Part shown: one piece after another, positions 1 through 6,727 of the stretch
Position numbering within the stretch: the stretch's first letter is position 1
How the letters are laid out: each line of letters opens with the position of its first letter
Source of the DNA: JBBQSN01 sp038213835
GTDB taxonomy: Bacteria; Actinomycetota; Actinomycetes; Actinomycetales; CAWJMD01
Direction: 5' to 3'
Length of the DNA: 8,997 nt
NCBI GenBank assembly: GCA_038213835.1
Contig: JBBQSN010000143.1
Location: 1 to 8,997, forward strand
Notes under the pieces: model-generated
Database searches by the model: none
What the model was told of the DNA's origin: nothing
The model's input: only the letters and a program-made list of their open reading frames with translations
Translations under genes and position numbers: made by a program

Positions 1-336
1 CAGCGCGACCAGCGCCAGGCCGACCGAGACCGGCTTGGTCTGCCCACCCCAGAAGTTCCAGGCGAGGCCCAGACAGATGAGCTGCGTCATCACGACGGGG
101 CCGCGAGCCCAGCGTCGGACGCGCCACAGTGACCAGGCACACCAGGCCAGCCCCGCCGCCGCAGCGACGAAGAAGATGGCCGTCGTGGCACCCATGGTGA
201 GCCGGGCCAGGCGCAGTGAGGCGAGCTCGAGGACACCGAGCGAGGCGAGGAGCACTGCTTCCACGCCCGCCAGTGACGCTGCCACGACGAGGGGTGCTGG
301 CACGGGCAGGTCTGGTCCGGGAGCGGTAACGGGCAC
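1..336 (-). CDS. Multi-pass integral membrane protein, C-terminus cut by the window edge
   Basis: I do not recognise a function. The frame is open from a GTG at 336 to the window edge, giving the first 112 residues; the C-terminus is missing. An in-frame TGA directly precedes this GTG, so the N-terminus cannot extend further. A second GTG at codon 12 is an alternative start. A weak AAGG ribosome site lies about 7 bases upstream. The translation shows three hydrophobic segments at about residues 15-40, 47-70 and 80-95, plus the beginning of a fourth from about 103. A short basic loop (WRVRRWARG, 71-79) sits between the second and third, as expected for a cytoplasmic loop. Third codon positions in this frame are strongly G/C. 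It is transcribed divergently from whiB1. A membrane protein of similar small size occupies the equivalent place near whiB1 in mycobacteria (Rv3217c, from memory), so this is probably the homologue. Overlapping ORFs in other frames are shadows. Confidence 0.7.
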   Translation of the reverse strand, partial: MPVTAPGPDLPVPAPLVVAASLAGVEAVLLASLGVLELASLRLARLTMGATTAIFFVAAAAGLAWCAWSLWRVRRWARGPVVMTQLICLGLAWNFWGGQTKPVSVGLALVAL

Positions 337-500
337 TCACGAACCTTACTTGTGACGGACGCGACGCTGTTTGGTGAGACTCTGGGGTTGTGTGAACGAT
401 CAAACGTTGTCAGTCTGGTCGCTGCGCCTACCGCGCCCGGGCTCCGCTGACTGTCCGCAACAGCCACTGTGCGTGAACGAAAGAGGGATTCCCCCACATC
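337..500. promoter_or_regulatory. Divergent intergenic region between the membrane protein gene and whiB1
   Basis: This 164-bp gap separates two divergent genes and must carry both promoters unless one lies further upstream. It is locally AT-richer than the flanks, mainly 341-411. The octamer GTGAACGA occurs twice in the same orientation (392-399 and 473-480), and a short AACG-6-CGTT inverted repeat lies at 395-408. The likely whiB1 ribosome site, GAGGGA, is at 483-488, 12 bases before the ATG, which is a longer spacing than usual. I could not identify convincing -35 and -10 hexamers. No clear match to a Crp-type palindrome is visible, although mycobacterial whiB1 is known to be Crp-regulated. 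Confidence 0.4.
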
Positions 501-752
501 ATGGATTGGCGCAGCCGCTCCGCATGCCTCGACGAGGACCCCGAGCTGTTCTTCCCCATCGGCAACACCGGCCCGGCCATCCTCCAGATCGAGGAGGCCA
601 AGCAGGTGTGCCGTCGATGCGACGTGCGCGAACAGTGCCTGGCGTGGGCCCTCGAGGCCGGACAGGACCACGGAGTCTGGGGTGGCCTCAGCGAGGACGA
701 GCGGCGGGCGCTGAAGCGCCGCAACGCCCGGGCCCGCATCCGCACCGCCTGA
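501..752 (+). CDS. whiB1: WhiB1/WblE-type iron-sulfur transcription factor
   Basis: An 83-residue WhiB-family protein. The four cysteines that hold the 4Fe-4S cluster are present: C9, then C37-x2-C40-x5-C46. The family's G-V-W-G-G turn is at 58-62, followed by a basic DNA-binding tail rich in Arg and Lys (68-81). The N-terminus MDWR, the stretch DEDPELFFP and the motif SEDERRALKRRNAR match M. tuberculosis WhiB1 and Streptomyces WblE as I remember them, and the length is almost identical (84 in M. tuberculosis). WhiB1 is an essential, NO-sensitive regulator in mycobacteria that works with the major sigma factor. The ATG at 501 is supported by alignment with these proteins; upstream GAGGGA gives a somewhat distant ribosome site. 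The gene converges on pdtaS with 18 bases between stop codons. All cluster ligands are intact, so it should be functional. Confidence 0.96.
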   Translation: MDWRSRSACLDEDPELFFPIGNTGPAILQIEEAKQVCRRCDVREQCLAWALEAGQDHGVWGGLSEDERRALKRRNARARIRTA

Positions 753-757
753 CCGCG

Positions 758-779
758 CTGGGCTGACCCGTCAGCCCAG
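758..779. terminator. Bidirectional hairpin terminator between whiB1 and pdtaS
   Basis: CTGGGCTGA (758-766) and TCAGCCCAG (771-779) form a perfect 9-bp inverted repeat with a 4-base loop. It lies between the two convergent stop codons and includes the pdtaS stop codon itself (771-773). The stem is GC-rich and symmetric, so it can form in either transcript. Neither side has a run of T, which is common for actinobacterial terminators but makes strong intrinsic termination less certain. Confidence 0.75.
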
Positions 780-2252
780 GGGTAGGTCCGCCTGGACGCG
801 CGTGCCGCGCACTCCGGGGCCGATCTCGAACACTCCGCCGAGCTCTGACTCGACGAGCGTTCGCACGATGGAGAGGCCCAGCTGGGTCGATCCGTCGAGG
901 TCGAAGCCTTCCGGCAGGCCGTCGCCGTCGTCCTCGACGATGACGTGCAAGCGTCCGACGATGCGCCGCGCCGTCACGGTGACGCGGCCCTCGCTGGCCC
1001 CGTCCGACGTGCCCGCGCGGTGGGCGAAGCCGTGCTCGACCGCGTTCTGCAACACCTCGGTCAGCACCATGGCCAGCGGCGTCGCCGACTCCGAGGGGAG
1101 CGCCCCGAACGAGCCCTCCCGCACCACGCGCACCGGGACCTCGACGCCGCTGACGTCGACGACCATCGCGCCGAGCCGGTCGGCGATCTGGTCGAAGTCC
1201 ACCGTCTCCTCGACCGTGTGGCTGAGGGTCTCGTGCACGATCGCGATGGAGCCCACCCGTCGCACGGCCTCCTCGAGTGCCGCCTTGGCATCCTCGGCGT
1301 GCGTCCGTCGCGCCTGCAGCCGGAGCAGCGCGGCCACGGTCTGGAGGTTGTTCTTCACCCGGTGGTGGATCTCACGGATGGTGACGTCCTTGGTCACCAG
1401 CTCCCGGTCGCGACGGCGCAGCTCGGACACGTCACGGACCAGCAGCAGCGCCCCGCTCCGATCACCGCTCGGGCGCAGCGGGATGCTGCGCACGATCAGC
1501 GTGACGTCGTCGGTGCCGATCTCGGTCTCGCGACCGTCACGGCCACCGAGGACCGCGCTCAGCGTCTCCTCGTCGGGACGGCGACGCGGAGGCACGAGGT
1601 CGCGGGTCAGGTCGGTGAGGACGAGTCCGGCCAGGTCGCCCTGGAGACCCAGCCGCCGGTAGGCCGAGAGCCCGTTGGGGCTGGCGTAGACGACCTTGCC
1701 TGCCGGGTCCAGGCGGACGAAGCCGTCGCCCACGCGCGGCGAGTCGGCGTGGTCGCCTCGCTGGCCCGAGAGCGGGAAGTGGCCCGCCGCGATCATCTGC
1801 GCGAGGTCTCCGGCGGTCTGGAGATAGCTGAGCTCGAGGCGACTGGGGGTGCGTACGCCGAGCAGGTTGGTGTTGCGCGCGATGGTCGCGATCACGTGCC
1901 CGGCCCTGCGGACGGGGATGACCTCGACCCGCACCGGGACGTCGTCGCGCCACTCGGGATCGCCCTCGCGCACCACCCGGCCGAGCTCGAAGGCCTCGTC
2001 GAGCATCCGTCGGCGGCCGGTCGGGATGAAGGTGCCCAGGACGTCGTCGACCAGGGCCGTCGGACCGGTCGTCGGCCGCATCTGGCCACCGGCCCAGTAG
2101 CCGCTCCCCTCGCGGTCGGGCAGCCACAGCACGAGGTCGGCGAAGGAGAGATCGGCCAGGATCTGCCAGTCCGCCATCAGCCGCTGCAGCCACCCCACAT
2201 CGTCCTCGTCGAGGTCCGTGTGAGCCCGGACGAGCTCCTGGAGGGACGGCAC
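771..2252 (-). CDS. pdtaS: PdtaS-type cytosolic sensor histidine kinase (HisKA_2 family)
   Basis: A soluble sensor kinase of 493 residues that should autophosphorylate and pass phosphate to an ANTAR-type response regulator (PdtaR), which is not in this window. Order of domains: N-terminal GAF-like sensor (about 5-160), PAS domain (about 172-280, with the GDGFVRLDPAG and YASPNGLSAY stretches), HisKA_2 dimerisation region with the phosphoacceptor motif IHHRVKNNLQ (295-304; H297 is the likely acceptor), and an HATPase_c domain with N box LQNAVEH (N403), G1 box EDDGDGLP (440-447) and G2 box QLGLSIV (457-463). No membrane segment is present. Several blocks are nearly identical to M. tuberculosis Rv3220c (501 residues, from memory), including REIHHRVKNNLQTVAALLRL. 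Two tandem GTG codons are possible starts (2255 and 2252). The second is preferred because it aligns with the mycobacterial N-terminus and gives the AGGG site a 7-base spacing. It lies just downstream of the lacI-like gene and may be co-transcribed with it. Confidence 0.93.
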   Translation of the reverse strand: MPSLQELVRAHTDLDEDDVGWLQRLMADWQILADLSFADLVLWLPDREGSGYWAGGQMRPTTGPTALVDDVLGTFIPTGRRRMLDEAFELGRVVREGDPEWRDDVPVRVEVIPVRRAGHVIATIARNTNLLGVRTPSRLELSYLQTAGDLAQMIAAGHFPLSGQRGDHADSPRVGDGFVRLDPAGKVVYASPNGLSAYRRLGLQGDLAGLVLTDLTRDLVPPRRRPDEETLSAVLGGRDGRETEIGTDDVTLIVRSIPLRPSGDRSGALLLVRDVSELRRRDRELVTKDVTIREIHHRVKNNLQTVAALLRLQARRTHAEDAKAALEEAVRRVGSIAIVHETLSHTVEETVDFDQIADRLGAMVVDVSGVEVPVRVVREGSFGALPSESATPLAMVLTEVLQNAVEHGFAHRAGTSDGASEGRVTVTARRIVGRLHVIVEDDGDGLPEGFDLDGSTQLGLSIVRTLVESELGGVFEIGPGVRGTRVQADLPLG

Positions 2253-2259
2253 CACAACA

Positions 2260-2264
2260 CCCTA
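2260..2264 (-). promoter_or_regulatory. pdtaS ribosome binding site overlapping the lacI-like stop codon
   Basis: On the minus strand TAGGG spans the TAG stop of the LacI-family gene (2262-2264). AGGG lies 4 bases from the first GTG (2255) and 7 from the second (2252), favouring the second start. The overlap suggests that translation of the two genes is coupled. Confidence 0.55.
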
Positions 2265-3302
2265 GGCGTTCGGTGACCGGAGGTCGGGCCCCTCCCACGG
2301 GCACCCGCACGAACCGCGGATCACGAGGCGGGTGGGCAGGACCTGCGGGTGCACGTCGTGCCTCCGGCCCTCGATCCGCTCGTGCAGGCGGATGGCGGCC
2401 CAGTGCCCCAGGGAGCGCGTCGGCTGGACCACGGTGGTCAGACCGGGAGCCACGAAGCGTGAGGTCATGATGTCGTCGAACCCGACCACCGCCAGGTCGT
2501 CGGGCACACGCACCCCCTGACGCGCCAGCACCGACATCACGGCGACAGCCAGCTCGTCGTTCGCGCACACCAGCGCGTCGGCCGGCTGGTCGGCGCCGGC
2601 CAGGGTGGCCACCACACCGGGCCCACTCCCCTCCTCGAGGGGAACCAGGATCGGCGGACGGGCCTCCACTGCCGTCGAGCGTGCCAGCGCGGCCCGGAAG
2701 CCGGCGTAGCGCTCCGTGACGTCGTGGGAGTCGGCCGGGTCGCCGACGAAGACCAGGCGACGACGACGGTGCCGCAACAGGTGATCCGTCAGCTCCTCGG
2801 CGGCGCGGACGTTCTCGACCAGCACCGTGTCGCACCCGTCCACCGGGTTGCGCGCCAGGAGCACCGTCGGGGTGCCACGGCAGGCATTGCGCACGAACGC
2901 GTCGGAGACCGTGTCGTTGGCCAGCACCAGTCCGTCCACGCGCTGCAGCAGTCGGCGTACGGCGTCCTCCAGGTCGACTGCCGGCCCGGCCAGCTGGATC
3001 ACCACCGACTGCCCGTAGCGCGCCGCGGCTGCCTCGAAACCGGTCAGCAGCTCGGAGTAGTAGGGCCCCGTCAGTCCGGGGAGCACCAGCCCGTGGGTCT
3101 GGTGGCGCGGCACCTCGATCTTCCGCGCGGCCCGCAACGGGATGTAGTCGAGCTCCTGCACGGCCTGGAGGACCTTGCGCCGCGTGGTGGGCGAGGTCGG
3201 TGCGGTGCCCCGCAGCACCCGCGAGACGGTCGCGATGGAGACGCCGGCGCGATCGGCGACGGTGTAGATCGTGACCGGACGGTCCTCGGGGTCGGTGCTC
3301 AC
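2262..3302 (-). CDS. LacI-family transcriptional regulator
   Basis: A 346-residue repressor of the LacI/GalR family, probably controlling the divergent glycosidase operon in response to a sugar. The N-terminal helix-turn-helix covers about 11-35 (TIYTVADRAGVS followed by the recognition helix IATVSRVLRG). The hinge helix DYIPLRAARKI is at 52-62. A periplasmic-binding-protein-like sensor domain runs from about 70 to 335, with the usual SRFVAPGLTTV (281-291) region and the C-terminal SCGC (331-334) seen in many actinobacterial members. Two hinge positions are atypical: the usual Asn after Pro is Leu56, and the intercalating Leu is Ile62. The GTG start at 3302 has a GGGAGG site (3311-3316) 8 bases upstream. 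The inducer cannot be read from sequence; an intermediate of beta-glucan breakdown is plausible from context. Only six to nine bases separate it from pdtaS downstream. Confidence 0.93.
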   Translation of the reverse strand: MSTDPEDRPVTIYTVADRAGVSIATVSRVLRGTAPTSPTTRRKVLQAVQELDYIPLRAARKIEVPRHQTHGLVLPGLTGPYYSELLTGFEAAAARYGQSVVIQLAGPAVDLEDAVRRLLQRVDGLVLANDTVSDAFVRNACRGTPTVLLARNPVDGCDTVLVENVRAAEELTDHLLRHRRRRLVFVGDPADSHDVTERYAGFRAALARSTAVEARPPILVPLEEGSGPGVVATLAGADQPADALVCANDELAVAVMSVLARQGVRVPDDLAVVGFDDIMTSRFVAPGLTTVVQPTRSLGHWAAIRLHERIEGRRHDVHPQVLPTRLVIRGSCGCPWEGPDLRSPNA

Positions 3303-3310
3303 TCCCCCAG

Positions 3311-3316
3311 CCTCCC
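3311..3316 (-). promoter_or_regulatory. Ribosome binding site of the LacI-family gene
   Basis: GGGAGG on the minus strand lies 8 bases before the GTG at 3302. It supports that start for a protein that begins ten residues before the helix-turn-helix. Confidence 0.6.
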
Positions 3317-3356
3317 AGTCGGCCCGGGACCGGAGTGCCGGACCCTGCTCGACGCG

Positions 3357-3372
3357 ATGTAAGTAGTTACAT
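3357..3372. promoter_or_regulatory. Perfect palindromic operator candidate (site 1)
   Basis: ATGTAAGTAGTTACAT is a perfect 6-bp inverted repeat with a 4-base spacer, in the AT-rich part of the divergent lacI-GH94 gap. Its edge is 54 bases upstream of the regulator's start codon and 91 bases upstream of the GH94 ATG. This placement suits autoregulation and control of the divergent operon. The binding protein is inferred to be the adjacent LacI-family regulator. The centre is TA rather than the CG typical of LacI-family operators. Confidence 0.7.
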
Positions 3373-3397
3373 GCCGACGGCCACGCTCACGCGTCCG

Positions 3398-3414
3398 CTT
3401 ACATCTATTTACAG
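3398..3414. promoter_or_regulatory. Second operator-like site (site 2) in the GH94 promoter zone
   Basis: CTTACATCTATTTACAG resembles the right half of site 1: CTATTTACA (3405-3413) matches GTAGTTACA (3363-3371) at seven of nine positions, and both keep the TTACA core in the same orientation. The two cores are 42 bp apart, close to four helical turns. The left half of this site is degenerate, with TTACA (3399-3403) in direct rather than inverted orientation. It lies 49-66 bases upstream of the GH94 ATG, where a promoter would be expected. Confidence 0.5.
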
Positions 3415-3450
3415 TCCCCGACAGTCCTGACGCGACCTGGTGTGGCTGGT

Positions 3451-3454
3451 AGGA
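3451..3454 (+). promoter_or_regulatory. Ribosome binding site deciding the GH94 start
   Basis: AGGA (within GGTAGGAA) lies 9 bases before the ATG at 3464. A GTG 24 bases further upstream, at 3440, is in frame but has no purine-rich site before it, so the ATG is chosen as the start. Confidence 0.6.
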
Positions 3455-3463
3455 ACAGGCCCC

Positions 3464-6400
3464 ATGCGAACACTGGGGAGTCCCGCCGGCGCGACGGCCG
3501 AAGTCAACGCCCACGGGGCGCTGACCCGGCTGGAGGTCCGCGGGCTCAGCCTCCTGCTGAACCCGGCCACGAGCATCGAGGCCGGTGCGAGCAACGTGCA
3601 CCTGCGCGTCCTGGACGGCGCGACCGTACGCCGCGTCCCCCTCCTGGGGCAGCAGTCACCGACGACGACCGTGGCCGAGGTCGACGGCAACCTGCAGGCC
3701 ACCGGCCGCTGGAGCGGACCCGGTCACGACCTTGGCTACCGACTGACCCTGGCGCTCGCCGCGGACGAGCCCGGCTGGTCGTGGCACCTCGACGTCACCA
3801 ACCTCGGCGAGGAGCCGGTCCGGGTGGATTCCGTCTGCGTCCACGACCCGGCGCTGGCCCCCGCAGGAGCCGTCGACAACAACCAGTACTACGTCAGCCA
3901 GTACCTCGACGTCTCCCCCATCGAGACCGCCGAGCACGGCGTGGCCCTCGGCGTACGCCAGAACATGCCGGGCACCAAGGTCCCGTGGGTGGTGGTCGGC
4001 TCCCTCGGCCGCGGCGTCGGCTGGGCCACCGACGTGCTCCAGCTGGTCGAGCGGACGACCGACGGGGTCGTCTGGTCGGGCCTGGACCGGACGACGTTGC
4101 CGTCGACCCGGCGGCAGCACGAGCACACCCTCGCCGTCGTCCAGGACGAGCCCGTCGATCTCGCGCCGGGCGACACGCACCGCTCCGGCTTCTTCGGCCT
4201 GCTGCTCGAGGACCACCCCGGGGCGACCGGCCCCGACGACGCCGCCCACGTGACCACCGCCGTCCGCGCCGCCGCCGCTGCCCGACCCCCCGCACCGACC
4301 GTCGGGAGGGCAGACCCGGCCGGCGCGACACCCGGCGATCGCGCGCTGACCCTGCTCGCCGACGCCCCGGCCCTGTCCGGCGTACCCCTGACCGACGCCG
4401 ACCTCGACGAGCTCGACCTGCGCGCCGAGGCCGGCTCGGTCGAGTGGGGACCCGACGGCGTGCCGTCGACCTGGCGTACGCCGCGCGGCGAGGTGGTCAC
4501 CGCCGCCCGCGACCTGGAGGTGCTCCGGCCCCACGGACAGATCCTGCGCACCGGCGACACCCTCGCCCCCGACCCGGCCAGCCTGACCACGACGGTCTGG
4601 ATGAGCGGCACCTTCCACTCCCAGGTCACCCGCGGCCACGTCGGCCGCGCCCCGGTGCTCACCGGACGACGCAGCTATCTCGGGCTGTTCCGTGGCCAGG
4701 GCCTGCGGGTCCTCGCCCGCGACGCCGCGGACACCGGCTGGGAGCTGCTCGACCTGCCGAGCGCCTGGTGCAACGGCCTGGACGCCTGCTGGTGGTGGTA
4801 CGCCGCGCCCGACGGCCGACTGATCGAGGTGACCTCCCGGGCACCGGCCGAGCGCCACGCGCTCACGCTCGACGTCCGGGTCCTGCGCGGTCCCGCCACC
4901 CGGTTGCTGGTCACCCTCGACACCGGTCCGGACGACTCTCCCGAGCCGGAGCTCGACCTCGACTGGTCCGGGGACGCCGCGGCCGAGCGGGACGAGGACT
5001 GGCTCGTCGTCGAGGTCGAGCCCACCACCGCGTGGCGGCTGACGCTGCGGGTCGGCGGCGAGGTGCAGGACTCCGGGGACGCGGACTTCTGGCCCCGCCT
5101 GACGGGGTCCCTGGGTCTCGCACTGGACGGCGACACCTGCGAAGCCGCCGAGGTGTCGGCAGTCGCGGACGCGCTGCCGTGGTTCACCCACAACGCCCTG
5201 GTCCACTACCTCTCCCCCCGCGGCCTCGAGCAGTACTCCGGTGGCGGGTGGGGCACCCGCGACGTCTGCCAGGGACCGGTCGGGCTGCTCACCGCGCTGG
5301 ACCGGCACGACGAGGTGCGCGAGGTCCTCCTGCGGGTGCTGCTGGCCCAGAACGCCCGCGGCGACTGGCCGCAGGCCTTCGAGTTCCTCCCACCCGACTC
5401 CGGGCAGGGCCAGCAGGACTCCCACGGCGACGTCGTCTACTGGCCGCTCCTGGCCGTCGGCGAGCACCTCCTCGCCGTCGGCGACGGACAGCTGCTCGAC
5501 CACCGGGTGCCCTTCGTCGGCGATGACGGGGCGACCGAACCGGCGCCGGTCGAGGAGCACCTGCGTCGTGCGCTCGACCGGATCGAGGAGCTCCTCGTCC
5601 CGAACACCCCGCTGCCGGCGTACGGGCACGGTGACTGGAACGACTCGCTCCAGCCCGCCGACCCGGACCTCGCCCGCCGCATGGCCTCGACCTGGACCGC
5701 GGTCCTCCAGGTGCAGGCCCTGGACGCGCTCGCCCAGGGGCTCCGTGCCGTCGGCGCCGCACCCACCCTGGCCGACGACGCAGCGGCCCTGGCCGCGCGG
5801 ACGCGCGAGTCGATCGGCAAGGACATGCTGCTCGACGGGCTGATGCCCGGCTACCTCCTCTACGACGCAGACACAGCCACCGACACGGACTGCGCGGCTG
5901 AGCCGCTGGTCCACCCGCGCGACACCCGCACCGGACTGACCTACGGCATCCTGCCGTGGGTGCACGCGGTCACCGCCGACGTCCTCGGCCCCGAGGACGC
6001 GCGCCACCACCTCGCGATGATCGAGCAGCACCTGCTCGGGCCCGACGGCGCCCGGCTCTTCGACCGCCCGGTGGCCTATCGGGGCGGGCCGATGACGACC
6101 TTCCAGCGCGCCGAGGCGAGCACGTTCTGGGGTCGCGAGATCGGCCTGATGTACGTGCACGCCCATCTCCGCTACGCCGAGGCACTGGCCCGGGTCGGCG
6201 ACGGTGCCGCGCTGCTGCGGGCACTCGCGCTGGCGAGCCCGTGGGGTCTGACCGACCGGGTGCCCCAGTCCCGGCCGCGCCAACGCAGCTGCTACTACTC
6301 CTCCTCCGACGGCGCCTTCGCCGACCGGGACGACGCGTCCGAGCACTACCCCGACCTGATGGCCGGCGAGGTGCCCCTCGAGGGCGGCTGGCGGATCTAC

Positions 6401-6727
6401 TCGTCGGGGCCGGGCCTGGCCCTGCGGCTGGTGGTCGAGCGGTTGCTCGGCCTGCGTCGTCGCGGCGACCGGGTCGAGGTCGACCCGGTGCTGCCCGCCG
6501 GCGGCGACGGTCTGCGCGCCACCGTCCGGCTGCTCGGCCGGCCTGCCCACCTGACCTTCGTGGTCGGCCCCGAGGGCGTCGGCGTACGACGTGTGGTCGG
6601 CGCCACCGGTGAGCTGCACCTCACCTCGCTCGACAACCCCCACCGGCGTGCAGGCGTGTCGGTGGACACCGACGACCTGCGGGCCGCCCTGGACGCCGGC
6701 ACCGACCTACGCGTGGAGACCTACTGA
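3464..6727 (+). CDS. GH94 glycoside phosphorylase, probable 1,2-beta-oligoglucan phosphorylase
   Basis: A 1087-residue cytoplasmic GH94 enzyme that should cleave a beta-glucosidic bond with phosphate to give glucose 1-phosphate. N-terminal beta-sandwich regions cover about 1-540, including the YYVSQYLD (142-149) and GVRQNMP (163-169) stretches. The alpha/alpha-barrel catalytic domain spans about 565-1000: GGGWGTRDVCQGP (593-605), SHGDVVYWPL (653-662), and GHGDWND (721-727) with D724 as the likely general acid. The motif YYSSSDGAF (944-952), next to the EHYPDLMAG segment, resembles the phosphate-site region of the family. A small beta domain closes the C-terminus. Length and motif spacing resemble the approximately 1,100-residue sophoro-oligosaccharide (beta-1,2) phosphorylases rather than the shorter (about 800-residue) cellobiose phosphorylases; this subfamily call is from memory of family features. 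There is no signal peptide. It is the first gene of the operon, and its TGA overlaps the GH3 ATG by one base. Cyclic-glucan- or laminari-type specificity cannot be excluded. Confidence 0.9.
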   Translation: MRTLGSPAGATAEVNAHGALTRLEVRGLSLLLNPATSIEAGASNVHLRVLDGATVRRVPLLGQQSPTTTVAEVDGNLQATGRWSGPGHDLGYRLTLALAADEPGWSWHLDVTNLGEEPVRVDSVCVHDPALAPAGAVDNNQYYVSQYLDVSPIETAEHGVALGVRQNMPGTKVPWVVVGSLGRGVGWATDVLQLVERTTDGVVWSGLDRTTLPSTRRQHEHTLAVVQDEPVDLAPGDTHRSGFFGLLLEDHPGATGPDDAAHVTTAVRAAAAARPPAPTVGRADPAGATPGDRALTLLADAPALSGVPLTDADLDELDLRAEAGSVEWGPDGVPSTWRTPRGEVVTAARDLEVLRPHGQILRTGDTLAPDPASLTTTVWMSGTFHSQVTRGHVGRAPVLTGRRSYLGLFRGQGLRVLARDAADTGWELLDLPSAWCNGLDACWWWYAAPDGRLIEVTSRAPAERHALTLDVRVLRGPATRLLVTLDTGPDDSPEPELDLDWSGDAAAERDEDWLVVEVEPTTAWRLTLRVGGEVQDSGDADFWPRLTGSLGLALDGDTCEAAEVSAVADALPWFTHNALVHYLSPRGLEQYSGGGWGTRDVCQGPVGLLTALDRHDEVREVLLRVLLAQNARGDWPQAFEFLPPDSGQGQQDSHGDVVYWPLLAVGEHLLAVGDGQLLDHRVPFVGDDGATEPAPVEEHLRRALDRIEELLVPNTPLPAYGHGDWNDSLQPADPDLARRMASTWTAVLQVQALDALAQGLRAVGAAPTLADDAAALAARTRESIGKDMLLDGLMPGYLLYDADTATDTDCAAEPLVHPRDTRTGLTYGILPWVHAVTADVLGPEDARHHLAMIEQHLLGPDGARLFDRPVAYRGGPMTTFQRAEASTFWGREIGLMYVHAHLRYAEALARVGDGAALLRALALASPWGLTDRVPQSRPRQRSCYYSSSDGAFADRDDASEHYPDLMAGEVPLEGGWRIYSSGPGLALRLVVERLLGLRRRGDRVEVDPVLPAGGDGLRATVRLLGRPAHLTFVVGPEGVGVRRVVGATGELHLTSLDNPHRRAGVSVDTDDLRAALDAGTDLRVETY

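Noticed and set aside
485..493. GGGATTCCC near the whiB1 start as a hairpin or operator
   Set aside because: The stem would be only three or four base pairs, and it overlaps the ribosome site; chance is the simpler explanation.
90..671. Minus-strand ORF covering the whiB1 gene and the left gap
   Set aside because: It runs antisense through whiB1 and out of frame with the hydrophobic membrane-protein frame; its product is a low-complexity Arg/Ser/Pro sequence.
945..2276. A 443-codon plus-strand frame across pdtaS
   Set aside because: It is His-, Arg- and Asp-rich without motifs and is antisense to a complete, well-conserved histidine kinase.
3440..3463. Upstream in-frame GTG as the GH94 start
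   Set aside because: It has no ribosome site in front, and the eight extra residues do not resemble family N-termini; the ATG at 3464 has AGGA at a good distance.
3656..6643. A 995-codon open frame on the minus strand, antisense to the GH94 gene
   Set aside because: It is a by-product of high-GC codon bias. The translation is low-complexity in Gly, Val, Arg and Gln and has no recognisable domain, while the plus-strand frame has clear GH94 motifs throughout.
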